Positions 1-12,533 of a stretch of 64,000 bases of DNA are shown one piece after another. Position numbers and translations under genes: made by a program. Under the pieces are notes generated by a model, which had not been told where the DNA came from, did no database searches, and worked only from the letters and a program-made list of their open reading frames with translations. This DNA is from Porpolomopsis calyptriformis (lineage: Eukaryota > Basidiomycota > Agaricomycetes > Agaricales > Hygrophoraceae). How positions within the stretch are numbered: position 1 is the stretch's first letter; each line of letters opens with the position of its first letter. The stretch is from assembly GCA_951640195.1 (NCBI GenBank), contig OX621163.1, positions 248,001 to 312,000 of the forward strand. The letters run 5' to 3'.

Positions 1-3000
1 TCAATCTAAAGAGGCTACCTATATTAATCAACTAGGCCATCTTCTGGATAGTCACGACAAGGATGGCAATGCCAGCAATGACGACAACAATCACAATGAT
101 GATGACAATGACAATGACAATGATGACAACGATGATGATTCCATTGTAATCAACCTACCACCTCAGCCTTCCAGAAGGTCTCTACCTGAAATCCAACTTC
201 CAGAGGTTGAGCTAAATGGGAATGGGGGTGAAGAAGCATTAGCAACAAGCGTTGATGAGCGGCCTTTTGATGACTACGAATCAGCTATGTTGGTTTGCTC
301 CGAGGATCAAGCTGATATCATTCCAAACACGTGGACCTTTGACACCAATGGAATGCTTGTATTGGGCAAGCACTGGAGTATCTGGAGGGATAGAGGCTAT
401 AGGTTGCAGGCCGATTTTTTCTCTATGTTCAATAACCAGGAACCGGTTCTCCTCAATGACCACCTTCTTCCACACTGGGATTCAAGTGATCAAGCAAGTG
501 GATGTTTACCATCATCTCCAGTTGCATACCCATCCTCGTTATCTTCTCATTCTTCTGAGGTGCTGAATTCCCTACCAGCTATGGACAACCCAGATGTGAC
601 TGTGATGGGTGCTCAGGATATGTTGGATGAGGCGGGAGGGGTGGAAGGGACATCAGAGAGCCAGGGTGTGTTTGTAAAAGGTAAAGCACGCAACAACAAA
701 TTCATCTACTTCGACTTGGAGAAGGATAGAGTAAACCTGGACGATGAAGAAGTGTCAGTGTCGGTGGATATCGACAGCGTCATATGGGTCACGCATAAAC
801 CACAGTTCATTGGTCCAATCAATATTCACCTTCTTCCACTGTTAGACGACAAACCTCCATTCTCTATCAACAATCATGTCTATGTCCAGGTTCTACAACC
901 ACCTACCACTCGAAATCCTAGGCAGAGGTCTAAAAGGTATCCACTTAGTGCCTTGCCACATACCCATTTCGGGCAGATGGGTCAAGGATCAGGCCAATTT
1001 AACACCTACGTCTTCTTCCCTCGTATGATTAGGAAAGACCCAGGAACGCATAGAATGACTACTCTGATGCCAAGGGAGGTACAGGAGTTGTGGTTCTCAC
1101 AAGTGATCATGCCTGCTCTGCCAGTGGTTTTAGCCAACTACACCGGAATTATGGAGTATCTTCCTACAAGCGTCAGTAATCTCCAATGGAAAATAGGGAC
1201 AAGACGTACGACCAAGACCATTCCCCTCACACCTGAAGCATTTTCTTCCATGCGAACCACTCTCTGCGACATCATAAATAACCAGCCCGATCTCCTAGGC
1301 CGATTCGGGTCCTTTTTCTTTGTTGTAGATGCTCGAGGTATCAAACTGCTCTCTAAGCAGCACCACCCAACCGAGAATATATATCAGGCACTCTGTTCGA
1401 TGATTCCTAACATGGACTGGGATTATATGAAGGACCGATCGCATGGAGAACTCTTGCTTGATCTTGGGATTTCATACCATCCTCCTTCTAGGGAGGATCA
1501 GGAGCCATTGGTAGGGCTGTGGAGGTTAGATAGGATCGACGACTCATACGACCTTATGGGGATGAAAAAAGGAATGACCCATTATACTGCCATGTTTGGA
1601 GCTTATGGAGGGAGACAGGCTGAAACCAAGTTGAAGAAAAGTCGGCTTGTACACCTTTGCTTCCGATCCAGCTACAACCTTTGCTTTGAGGTGGTGCGAC
1701 TTCCTGGCCAAACGAACTACCTATGTGATGACTGTGATGCAGTCAAGACAAATGACCGATTCATGACTAGCTGTGATCACTGGAAAAAGCTGTTTCAATC
1801 TTCTCAAATCCAGTCATTCGGCGTTAGAGAAGAAGTTAGAGGGAGTGGGTTAGCCATTATAAAGCTTCTTGATGTAGCATCTGAAAAGGTAAGCAGCGAA
1901 ATAACTGCAAACTAGAAATGTCTAATGATTGCCAGGCACAAGACTATATGTCATCTGACCCTATCATTTGGATCAAGTCGAGCCTCTTTTTCAAGTTGTT
2001 GGCAAGAAGGCTAGCAGAGTTTCAAAACGTCCAACTACACCTTTCACGAAATCGACCAAGCAACTATGGAATGATGGCTACGCTTATCATCCACCTGATT
2101 AAGCACACCATGGTCACGCCAAGGATAAAGCACACATTCTTGAATGATGTGTTGCAAGACCTTCGTTTCAGTTCGATAATGTGGAGGTTCGGAATGTTCT
2201 TTCTTCACGACCTCAAGTTGAAGAAAGGAGTGCTATCTCTAAGAGAACTACCGGAGGAGGATCCAGCTGAGGTTATCCAAGCGTATGGACAGTCCTTGAA
2301 GAAGCCACAGGCAACTCAAGCCAACCAGCCATATCACCTTATTCAAATGTATCAGCAAGATGCGTGCCCTTGGGGTCCCGATCCATCTTGGTCAAGAATT
2401 CAGAAACTGTTGGAAACCGAGCCAGAGATTTTCCTTAGGGAATGGAGGTTGGATGATGACTGGGAAGCTCCTGAACTGCTTTACACGAAGCTGTTGTTTG
2501 TTGAGTTCACGCATCAGCTGTGGCTAAGTCTGGCAGAGCAGTTTGCATCAGCAGGTGTTTTACCCAAGCCAACCACAGTTCAGGAAGCAATGGAGACTTG
2601 GACGGTACCTGCGATTCAGCATATCATAGGCATTGACCGTTGCCGATTCCTTCCTTCGAGCTGTGGCCTTAAAGGAAAGCTTCCTTTGAGTCACTCCCGT
2701 GATCTATCATTTTCAGCACGTCGGGCAACCTTCTTCCCTGAACAAACTATCCAGATCCCAGAGAATTCAGTCTGGAAACCATACACCAAGCCTGGAGGAT
2801 ATATCTCCACTTACCACCAATATCTTGTGGATTGGGATATGGATGAAGGTGATCAGCTCTGCCGTGAATTGGACAACATATTTGGCCAGTTACAATGCCT
2901 TCCTGTAGGTGGCCTATCGAATAAAAAGGGGAAACAAGTCATATGGGGGATGAAATCAGGCAAGATCAACTTTATTTCGAATTCAAAGTTCTATCGGATT

Positions 3001-3492
3001 GAAGAAATTGGGAAAGAGGTGGCTGCGCGTCCACGAACTCAGGTCCTAAAAAGGCCTCATGCTTCAAAGAATATACTTCAGAGACGACTAGATGAAACCT
3101 TGGGGAGATCGATAAAACCACCTATTCGGAGCCGAAAGTCTGCCAAAATCTACCAAAAACGAAAGCCTCCTGTGAGACGGAAAGCAGACAACAATCCTTC
3201 AGGTTCAGAGAGCGGGAAAGAGCAACAGGTTAGGGTTACTCGCTCAAAGGCCAAGGCTGCCCAGAAAGACGAGGGAAGAAAGGGGGTGAGTGGTGTGCGG
3301 ATAACTCGGTCAAGAATGAACGCTGCTAGGAAAGATGCGGAGAGAGAAGATTCAGGTTCAGGAAGACATATAGTAGGTAGATCTCAGTCAAGAGTCAAGG
3401 CTGCTAGGGAACGGGCAGATTTAGAGTCTGATTCCGATTCCGATTCATTAGAGTACACAGATGAGCCAGGATCAGAGCAATCTAGTAGCTAA
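1..3492 (+). CDS. Giant orphan protein, copy 1 (5' end outside window)
   Basis: This is the 3' part of the gene that is complete at 50172-55539. Coding exons are 1-1888 and 1936-3492, joined by a 47-nt GT-AG intron (GTAAGC...GCCAG) that keeps phase 0, so the two long reading frames are one gene. The visible protein starts in an Asp/Asn-rich stretch (about 60-140), runs through a ~600-residue region of no recognised fold, then a Cys/His cluster near 1730-1790 (CDDC...C..H). It ends in a basic tail with three TRSxxxAA-like repeats (about 3235-3410) and an acidic Ser/Asp end. Against copy 2 I see about three substitutions in the coding part, two of them amino-acid changing (Gln/Arg near 2152, Arg/Gln near 2645). 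Function unknown; DNA binding by the tail is inference. Confidence 0.8.
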
Positions 3493-3540
3493 TGTATCGA
3501 TTTGAAGATTATATATTCACAGGTCTATTCTACCTATATG

Positions 3541-5747
3541 TGTTACACTGCTCATTGTGGTACCCCAATCAGTCTGCCCATGGGGATGTGGTTATTCTGG
3601 GATGTTATCACACTAATGCTATTGATTGAACATAACATGCTGATGGTTAGAGAGCTCGGTGAGAAGTTGAAGGTATAACCTCTGATACCTCTTGCATGCT
3701 AATTACGGTACCCCAATTATTCCGCACATGAGGATTGGACTACTCCTGATGTTTGTAGCACCAATGCTATTGATTGAACATAAAATCCTGATGCTTAGAG
3801 GGCTCTCTGATAAGTTGAAGGTATACCCTCCCATACCTGTTGTATACTTATTGCGGCACCCTAGTTAATCCACACGTGATGATTGAACTATTCCTAACCT
3901 TTGTAATACTCATGCTATTGATTGAACATAAAATCCTGATACTCGGAGAGCTCTGTGATAAGTTGAAGGTATATCATCTGATACTTCTTACATACTATAC
4001 CCCAATCATTCCACACATGAGGATTAGACTACTCCTGACCTTTGTAACACTAATGCTGTTGATTTAACATAAAATCCCGATGATTAGAGAGCTCTCTGAT
4101 AAGTTAAAGGTATACCACCCCATGATATCTTATATACTTATTGCGGCACCCTAGTCAATCCATACACGAGGATTAGACTATTCCCAATGTTTATAACACT
4201 GATGCTATTGATTGAACATGAAATCCTGATGCTCAGAGAGCTCTGTGATAACTTGAAGGTATACCCCCCCCTACCTCCTGTATACTTCTTGCGGCACCCC
4301 AGTCTATCTACACATGATGATTGGACTATTCCCAATGTTTGTAACACAGGTGCTATTGATTGAACATGAAATCCTGATGCTCAGAGAGCTCTGTGATAAG
4401 TTAGAGATATACCCCCCTATACCCCTTATATAGCTTATTGCAGTGCCTCATTCTGTCCATATATTGTCATTCCGAGCATCTGTAACACTGGTGCTATTGA
4501 TTGAACATGAAATTGTGATGTTTAAAGAGGTCTGTGATAAGTTGGAGATATACTCCCCCATACCCCTTATATAGCTTATTGCAGTACCTCATTCTGACCA
4601 TATATTGTTATTCCGAGCATCTATGACACTGGTGCTATTGATTGAACATGAAATTGTGATGTTTAAAGAGGTCTGTGATAAGTTGGAGATATACTCCCTC
4701 ATACCCTTTATATACCTTATTGGAGTGCCTTATTCTACCCATATATTGTTATTCCGAGCATCTATGACACTAGTGCTATTGATTGAACATGAAATTATGA
4801 TGTTTAAAGATGTCTGTAATAAGTTGGAGATATACCCCCCCATACCCCTTATATAACTGATTGCGGTACCCCAAATGGTCTATAACTTAGGATTTTTGTA
4901 TTCCCCACCTCTATGACACTGGGGCTATTGATTGAATATAAAACCCAGGTTTTTAAAGACCTCTGTAATAAGTTGGAGATATACCCCCCCATACCCCTTA
5001 TATGGCTTATTGCAGTACCTTATTCTGCCTATACATCAGGATTTTGTTATTCCGAGCCTCTATGACACTACTGCTATCGATTGAACATGAAATCCTGATT
5101 TTTAAAGAGCTCTGTGATAAGTTGGAGATATACCCCCCCATACCCCTTATATAGCTTATTGCGGTACCCCAAATGGTCTATAAATCAGGATTTTTGTATT
5201 CCCAGTATCTGTGACACTAGTGCTATCGATTGAACATAAAATCCTGATTTTTAAAGAGCTCTGTGATAAGTTGGAGATATACCCCCCCATACCCCTTATA
5301 TCACTGATTGCGGTACCCCAAATGGTCCATAAATCGGGATTTTTGTATTCCCCACCTCTATGACACTGGGGCTATCGATTGAATATGAAACCCCGATTTT
5401 TAGAGCAGTCTATAGCTACTTATACTTATGCCTCCTCCTAAAACCTTACTATCTTCCACCACGACATACCAAATGCTCTAAAAATCGGAATTTTCTGTGG
5501 GCCCACCATTAGTTTACTGTGCCTATCGAATGGACATGAAATTGTGATTTATAGAGTGCAATACAATAGCTGGGCTGCATAATGGTATAAATGGAGTATT
5601 TTACATATATCTCAAGAATGGGACCGCCGATTTTTTTAATTTATGGCTTAAACTGATTGTATTGGGATGCCCTAACGATCCCCCAAAGAATTTTGAATTA
5701 ATTTTGTGCCAGCATTTTGGTCATTTTGTTAATAATGGGTCCCTGAA
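3541..5747 (+). repeat. Array of ~141/149-bp hairpin units, copy 1
   Basis: About 14 diverged tandem units follow the giant gene's stop codon. The shared landmark CTATTGATTGAACAT (later CTATCGATTGAACAT) recurs near 3622, 3770, 3918, 4059, 4208, 4356, 4497, 4638, 4779, 4928, 5077, 5226, 5375 and 5524. Spacings cluster at 141 and 148-149 bp. Each unit also has a C-tract (TATACCCCCCCATACCCC type) and a CTCTGTGATAAGTTGGAGA-like segment. Several units carry an inverted repeat around the landmark, for example AAATCAGGATTTT with AAAATCCTGATTT near 5183-5255. The array ends in a fixed sequence, GGGTCCCTGAA, at 5747. Short frames inside it (75-83 aa) arise from the repeat and are not genes. Confidence 0.9.
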
Positions 5748-5789
5748 GGAAGTAAAGTAAAGCCAGCTAGTGCCGAAAACCACCCGTCG

Positions 5790-6960
5790 ACTTGTATGAG
5801 AACAAGTTCACCCACCATCCCCAACATACTATACTATTCAAAAAACTGAAAATAAACATCAAAGCTTTACTCGTGGAGAAACACTTATGGGAAGTCACGT
5901 CAGGCAACCAGCTTGCCCCCTCGTCCCCTCCCAACTCAAAACCGATCAAAGCTTTCCTCCGAAACCAACGTCTTGCCTGTGCCAAAATCATACTGCACAT
6001 CGACAATCCCCAGCTCCTCCACGTACAAAGATCTCATCTGATCTGGGACAATCTCGAACTTGTCCATCGCTCCTGAGGTTTCGGAATCCTTTTATCCATC
6101 CGCCGCCGCTTCTTCACCATGCTCAAACAAGACACCCAATCCATGCAAGCCTGGATCGCTAGTATCCCACATGTTGCCTTCGAACTTGAACCTGCCAACT
6201 TTAAAGTGCACCACATCGATCTCATCACCATGCTCACACAGGGTCTCCCTGTTTCGTACTCATCGTTTATCCTTTCTCTTGACGCTACCTCACCAGACCA
6301 ACTCGAGGTCAACACAGTAATTACCTGAGGAAGAATACCGTCACGAAATCCGACCCGTCCTCACATGCCGAACGCGTCCTTCTCTATGCTTCCTCCCAAC
6401 GAAGCCGCCATGGATGAAAAGAGCGGAGACACAATATGGACGCCCGCTACTACAACCGTCAAGGCTATGGACACATTGCACGAAACTGTCCATCCCCACG
6501 AATGAACAACCTTGCCGCCGTAGCCAAAGACGACGATTCCGACCGAACCATCCAACTTTAAACGCCCCGCCGTCAAAAGGCAATGGCCGCCCGTCACCTC
6601 TTTTCCTTCTTACTTGAAGGGAAGGGGGTGTAGATATCTTGCCGAGCGCCTACCGCTCAAGGGCCCCCTCACACCAAATAGTCGGCCCATCAATTCGGTA
6701 TTGGGGTCAGCTTTCCCTCATCAAAAATCACACTACGTTCGACCGTCACTGTTCATTTATCTCGCCAGAACACAGGCCTTTGGCCTTTACAAGCTTCATC
6801 AAAGAAGAAGCCTATCCAGTAGCCTTCTTTGGCTTGCTTGTCCACTTTGATAAACGCTTGTCGGCAATCCACACACGACATCCCCATTCCCTGAGCCATG
6901 AAAGCTTGGGTTTCTGACCATCACCAACCTCAATGTGAGTCTGCCTATCGAGGGCTTTCA
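5790..6960 (+). pseudogene. Ty1/copia gag-protease remnant (plus strand)
   Basis: A plus-strand frame from 5792 reads as copia Gag (UBN2-type): LWEVTSG, a WDNLELVH segment near 6040-6065, then in a shifted frame MQAWIAS and YSSFILSLD (6119-6328). Near 6435-6560 lies a damaged zinc knuckle, RYYNRQGYGHIARNCP, where the first two Cys of the usual CxxC are gone. A possible protease trace (FDRHCSFIS) follows at about 6735-6765. Several frameshifts and stops separate the pieces. No LTRs were recognised. It meets the minus-strand copia fragment head-on near 6.96 kb. Confidence 0.65.
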
Positions 6961-6969
6961 TACAAGTTC

Positions 6970-8600
6970 ACTTTTTTAGCCATACAACATCTCGGATAGC
7001 TCCTTCCCATAGCAATTTCGCAATTTCCGCACGGCGCTAGCATGGAGAATCCCATGGACTCTCCCCAGTAGCATTCCATTCAGCCACTCCGTTTTCCTTT
7101 GGTGTATCATACTATGGACGGTAAGTTTTCGTTTCGTTCCATGATCATGATCAACAAGATGCCTAGTGAATTCATCCCTCATGAATTCTCCTCCTCGCTC
7201 AGAGCCAAGTATCTTCATTGGATTGGGTTGGATTGGCGCGTTCAAGTGGGCCAACAGGTATGCTTTGCTTTATACTGCTTGTAAGCACGAAACATTTCAG
7301 CTTTCTCACGCAACAGGTCCATGTGCGATGTGCGTTTCGCGAGTAGTCATCTGTGAATGTTACAAACCACCGTCATCCACCACCAGTTTTTATTATGGAC
7401 GGTCCCCGATGACCCATGCGCCGATGAAGAAGAAGGTCTATAACACTGAGCTTACCGTGAGCTTCTCCACTACACTGTTGGCAAACACATCAGGTCCACG
7501 AACGACTCAATATAGTCCATTCGTCTTCGGCATTCATCCAATCAGGCATCCAGAGCCATCGCGAATCTCACAGTGACCACTCCAAAGGTTGTCGTGTATC
7601 CCCCATCATCGATTCGTCTAACAGAGATTACAGTGAAAGCAAAAGCGATATCAGGGGTGTATAAAACCTCGGTAAGTTGCAGCTTCGAGGTATGATCATG
7701 TCACCTGTTCCATAGGCATTGAACTTTTCGCAGCGTTGATCGCCTTCGGGGCCATCTCCCGATAGGTAGTAAACCTCTCCCAGTATGGTGACAGATGTCG
7801 ATGTCGATGTCGGGTTGATCTAGAATCATAGAGTTCAACAACTCCATCATCATCAGGTACGGATCCAACTCCACAGTTCCAACATACAACACCAGACAAC
7901 TGTGATCTCGTATCACTGCCTTGGTTTTGACTACTTGCGCTTTTCTTTCTTTCTCGGGGGTGGTTTGCCACTCAGGTAGCTAGCCAGTGCCACATCATTT
8001 TCCTTGTGGGCTTGTCATGTTGTCCCACAATTTTCTGATGATCATATTCCTGCTGAACGTACACTGTCGGGGTATCGGGATCGGCATGGATCAAGCTCCG
8101 TGGATCAAGCTCCGTCTTGAGGAGGTGCCCAGACATAGATAAGTGGGAGATGTAGGTGGCGTAATTTGGGGGAAGAGAGGCAATGATGATCACTGTGGAA
8201 TATTCTTCATCGCTCAAATCGATACCAACAGCTGACAGTCCCTCCCACAGCTCCCGCATTTTGTCCAGGTGCACACGCAGGTTCCCCTTTTCAGTGCAAC
8301 GAGTAGTCATAAGCTTTAATCGAAGGTTAGCCTGCACTAGGCTAGTTTTCGATTTGAATTCCTTGACTATTGCTGACCACATTCGAGCCACAGTATCCTT
8401 TCGAAGGATGACACGGATGATTGATGATTGAATCCGCTAAACGCTGTCCAACTAAGTGACGAGCAAGGTGTTCATTCATCTTGAGCCCGCTGCTCGAGAG
8501 CTTCCTGATGATGATGCTATTTTCTGTGATGGATGGGAATACGATGGAATCGAGCACTACTAGCACACTCAGTGGACCCGTGGCAAGGTAGGTCATCGTC
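6970..8600 (-). pseudogene. Ty1/copia gag-protease-integrase remnant (minus strand)
   Basis: Reading leftward: copia Gag (LRVHLDKMRELWEGL, LPPNYATYISHL) at 8391-7972; a partial zinc knuckle (CWNCG) near 7870; a protease-like piece with DSRSTRH then YWERFTTYREMAPKAINAA near 7830-7720; the pre-integrase motif LLHRRMGH near 7430; and an integrase core (ERGGEFMRDEF, GTKRKLTVHS) at 7254-6976. The order is that of a Ty1/copia polyprotein. Frames are broken by stops and shifts throughout, so it is dead. The reverse transcriptase and RNase H expected downstream are absent; an RNase H scrap of the same class lies at 37795-37930. Confidence 0.75.
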
Positions 8601-8942
8601 CACTCGTCCTGAAACTCTCTTATACTATCTCCTCAGGTATTCTTGGACTACGTCGATATCGATATCATGACCTGACTCCCCGAATTATTAATAATTGCAG
8701 AAAGAGATAAGGACACAGGATGCGGTGCCCAACGAGGTACAAACATCGGAATTCAAAGAGCTCCTTGATAGTTGAGAACATCATCTACGCGCGAGGGAAA
8801 AATACCCCCCTTCCTTCCAAGTCTTGACCGTCCCGAGAGTCGGCGGTATCTATTTCGGGGGCGGACGTTGTCGGAGGTTTAGAGTCTGGAGTGACATGGA
8901 AGATAGCCCACTCACCAGTGAGGGGGCAGCGAGGTTACATCA
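8601..8942. other. Intergenic, nothing recognised
   Basis: Between the copia remnant and the stop codon of the Crinkler-like gene I see no gene, repeat or RNA. Confidence 0.5.
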
Positions 8943-11900
8943 CTAATCTCCTTGAATACGTTTTCGCTTCAAATTTGGTTGAATTCTTTTCGTCAGACGG
9001 CTAGCTGAGATCTCAGCCCCCAGTGCTGTGAATATACCAGAGGAATCTAGCCGCGAGAAAACAGTCATATCCAATGACGCCAAAGCATGAGAATCGGGAT
9101 CTGGGTCTGTGAGATCATCCTTGATAGTGGCACGAGCAGGGTAAGCAGCAACAACACGCAAAAGGTTGTATTTTCCTTTTATATTATTTGAGCGAGGGAT
9201 GGCAGCAAGACACCGCTTCAGTTTGGGCACAAGTTGGGGACGCGAAGAGAAGGAGAATGGCTCTCCGTTCTGGCAAGCCAAGTTCAGAGGGTCATCCGCA
9301 CCAGGATAGAGGTTCTCGCTCACTTTATTTATATAAAATTTGTCGGGCGAAGTAGCCTTGATGGCACCTTCCACGACCTTCGGTTTGAGGTTTTCCCACA
9401 GGTAGGCTTTCACTTGGATCACCACCCACACCAGAGTGTTGTCTGCCAACTTCAGAAGGCAAACAATATCTGGCCCCATGTTGTTATCAGGAAAAAGGAA
9501 GGTTAGACAACGAGCATCCTGAAACCAGTGCAGAGTTTCTTCTGGAGTCGTCGCATCGAACCCCAAACATGTGTTAGCCACTTGATACGATGGTTGGTCG
9601 GTAGGAAAGACTTGAATCATTCCGTCGCTACCAAGAGTCCAAGCCACGACCTCAGCCGTCTGCTTCACGAAATCGGGCATGTCACGCATTATCAACAGCT
9701 TGTCCAAAGTCCCTACTTCTTTCAATGCTCGGCTGAAGTTCCAAGCAATGTAGTCTTCGAGACCTACTGGTCGCGTTTCATTGTTACGAAGTTGGCCGTC
9801 AAGATAATGTCGTGCGTCGAACCCCGAAGAACTCAACCAGTTCGCGGCAGCAAGAATAACCAATGGTTCGTCGGCCTTGATTTCTGAGTGTACAAAACGA
9901 GCGAATCCAAGTTCAATGAGTTCCCTCTCTTCCTCGGTCAGCAGAGGTACATTGCGGCGGATGATGTATCGAAAAACGACGCCCGATATAGTTTCTTTCA
10001 AGGCTGGCTCTATGACAGTTTCATGGGTTAAATAAATCGAAAGGGGACGTTGTACAAAGCAAAACATACTATTGTGAAGTTTCTCAAAATCGAACCGGCC
10101 AAAAGTCATTTTGTTGTGAATGACATCAGGGTGGACCTCGGGCTCAGCAGCGGCACACGCTGGGAAATCGGTGGGCGTGAAAGTCGTACATGCATCAATA
10201 TATGCATTTAGCAACCGATGGGGTGAATGATACGCGTATTGCAACAGATGGCTGATGTATGTAGCTGTGAAACGGTACCTGTGCAATAATGGTGAGCCTA
10301 AACGAATATTGAACATGCTGCAAAAAGAAGTGCAAGCACCTTCCTTGCAGCCAATGCCAGATCCGACTAAGAAACTCTTCACGAGTATCGTTTTCCCAGG
10401 AATCTAAAGGCAAATACCTTCGCACGTACTCTTCCTGAGCCTGACGGGTATCGAAAGATCCCGTGTCGGTAAATAATTCAAAGGACCTGTGCTCCTTGAG
10501 GATACCCGATGACAACGATTCGTTGACAACCTTGATTGACATTCCTGTCCCTGAAACAATAAACGTAGCCTGAGGAAGCACCTCATGCCACACCCGCACG
10601 ACCTCTCGCAGGACTGGGCGTTTCTTGGGAGTCCGCGAAGATTGATTAGTTTCGCCATCGCCATCTTCACGAGAATTCTCTTCTTCATACTTATCTTTAG
10701 ATACAAACGCACCCATATGTCGAGTGGCAGCGAACTGGGCTTCTTCATCTATAGCACAAAAAAACCCCTCGGATGATGCCGACTCGGATATTAGTGCCAT
10801 GATGCGGCTAAAGACAGTCTGGATCATCCCCAGAACCTCGTTGGGAGCCCGCCTCAAACCGACTGCCGCAAATTCGTGAAAAATATCCCGTGAACATATG
10901 GCGGTGGGAGTCACTTGTAACAGTAGCCAGAGACGTTGATGATTCTGCGTTAATGTTGAGTCTATTTCATAGGCCAGTGCGAGGAACCTCTCCATGATTA
11001 GCAAACGGCTCAGTAGGACCTGTTCGAACCGGCGTTTGGCCACGACTTCATTGTGATCGCGTGCGTCGCGAAATCTTTTAGAATCACCACCGAGAAAGAA
11101 AGGTAGCGGTGAGTGAAAGCCGCTGGTGTGTTCAAGAGTGTCAGAGATGATATTTGTCACGTCCTTAGAACCAATGGTGGACTGATCGGCAACGCATGTG
11201 AAGTAAAGGCCCCAACGATGAGATAGACCTTCAAGAATCAACCTTGTCTTGCCCGAGCCTGAAGTATTGCAGAGTAGGCTGGAAAATGCTGTCAATTATA
11301 ATACATCGAAAGGAGTCTTGACTGACATGTTTCTATTCTTCCTGAACATTCTGTCAATTCGGCCTGAAATTTCATGCTTGCCACTAGACCATCTACCAAG
11401 ATCATGCAGCAGTAAGCTCGGCGAACCGTCGATCGAGGGGATCGCTAGATCTTTGAAATGAAGATCCCGGGACCAATCGAATGAGTCGTCGGGGGTCCAC
11501 AGGGGTAGCTTACGCTGCCCTAAAAGGTACTCCCGCAATTCTGACTCAATCTCCTCCAGAAATCCAACAATCCGCTGTTTGGTTATTGGTGACCTTTCGG
11601 GCGACGACGGTGCCTCAGGCAGATCATCGGGTAGAAATTGCGCATTAGTCGGGGTTGTCATCTTTTTGAGCAAATCTGCAAGAGATATGGAGTCAACACA
11701 GGTCGCGGTAACAGGGTTGGTGCATACGGTGGTTACGGATTTTCTGGTATTTCTTCATTAAATGGGCTTCTTTGAGCATTATGAGAAGCTCTGGGTTGTC
11801 CGCAAGGAGGTTCTTGCAAGCCGAAGTATCCAAGTATGTCTGATCCAACGGTTGATCGTGCGCAGCATAGATATTGCGCGCATTAAGAACGACAACGGCT

Positions 11901-12013
11901 AGAAGATCGGCGGCGGTTTTCTCATCTTCCAGCTGTTCGACACTTGTATTGTACCACGGGGTAGGCAGAGATTTATCAAGCTGAGCTTGTTCCCGGTCAG
12001 TGACGTTTGTCAT
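8943..12013 (-). CDS. Crinkler-type P-loop NTPase with C-terminal PD-(D/E)XK nuclease
   Basis: Exons by splice-site and phase matching: 12013-11728, 11675-10340 and 10278-8943 (introns 52 and 61 nt). The protein has a STAND/AAA-like NTPase: Walker A NTSGSGKTR (about 11250), Walker B FFCAIDEEA and a sensor-like FIVSGTG. The motif GRYRFTATYISHLL lies across the last intron. The C-terminal part has GPDIVCLL followed by WVVIQVKA, the D...QxK pattern of restriction-type nucleases. This matches the NTPase-REase layout described for Crinkler/RHS-type eukaryotic effectors. An in-frame TAA sits at 11298-11296, just before Walker A. Either it is a nonsense change, or it lies in a 48-nt phase-preserving intron (11326-11279, GTCAGT...TTCCAG), which would place NILL directly before Walker A. 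I prefer the intron, giving about 969 aa. The target and role are unknown. Confidence 0.75.
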
Positions 12014-12533
12014 GGGCGTCGCTAGTTAAGGAGATGACTGTTGTAGCTGTTTGAATTGCTCACGCTTTGACGTCACCGCCACAGAGTCACAGAGCAAGAT
12101 CGAAAGAAGAGAATCCAACGATCATCAACGCTGCTTCGACCTGCACTGCTCCACCCTTAAAATATGTTCACCTACTTAGGCTGCAACTTTCAAAGAGAGA
12201 TAGCGGCAGTTCCTGGGCATGAAAAGGACAGACCAATATGCAGAAAATACCATACGGCGAAGGCTCGGAGCCGAAAATGTACCAACGTCCACAGAACGTC
12301 CACAGAAAGATCCAACATGTGATGTGGCATCGTTACTAATTTAAGCGTTCGGATGGTGGCTTTGGCACGGCGAGTGACTATAAAACCAAGGCTACCGTCT
12401 GAGCATTGCGATTTAGAACTTTCTCTTCCCCGTCACTTACTCAACAAAAAATCAAAGGTGACCGTCAGTTGTTTTATCCCGCAACTATAAAACTCCTCTT
12501 ACACACTCTTTCAACCAGAAAGTACTTTGCAAC
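12014..12533. promoter_or_regulatory. Intergenic with TATA box for the 12534 gene
   Basis: The stretch separates two divergent genes. TATAAAA at 12379-12385 lies ~150 bp before the ATG at 12534 and is followed by a CT-rich segment. No other feature was seen. Confidence 0.45.

Noticed and set aside
1918..3492. 524-aa frame as a separate gene from the frame before it
   Set aside because: A GTAAGC...GCCAG intron joins both frames in phase; the ATG lies inside that intron. The same holds at 53965-55539.
3541..5590. CRISPR array
   Set aside because: Units are 141-149 bp, diverged along their whole length, without unique spacers, in a eukaryotic intron-rich context.
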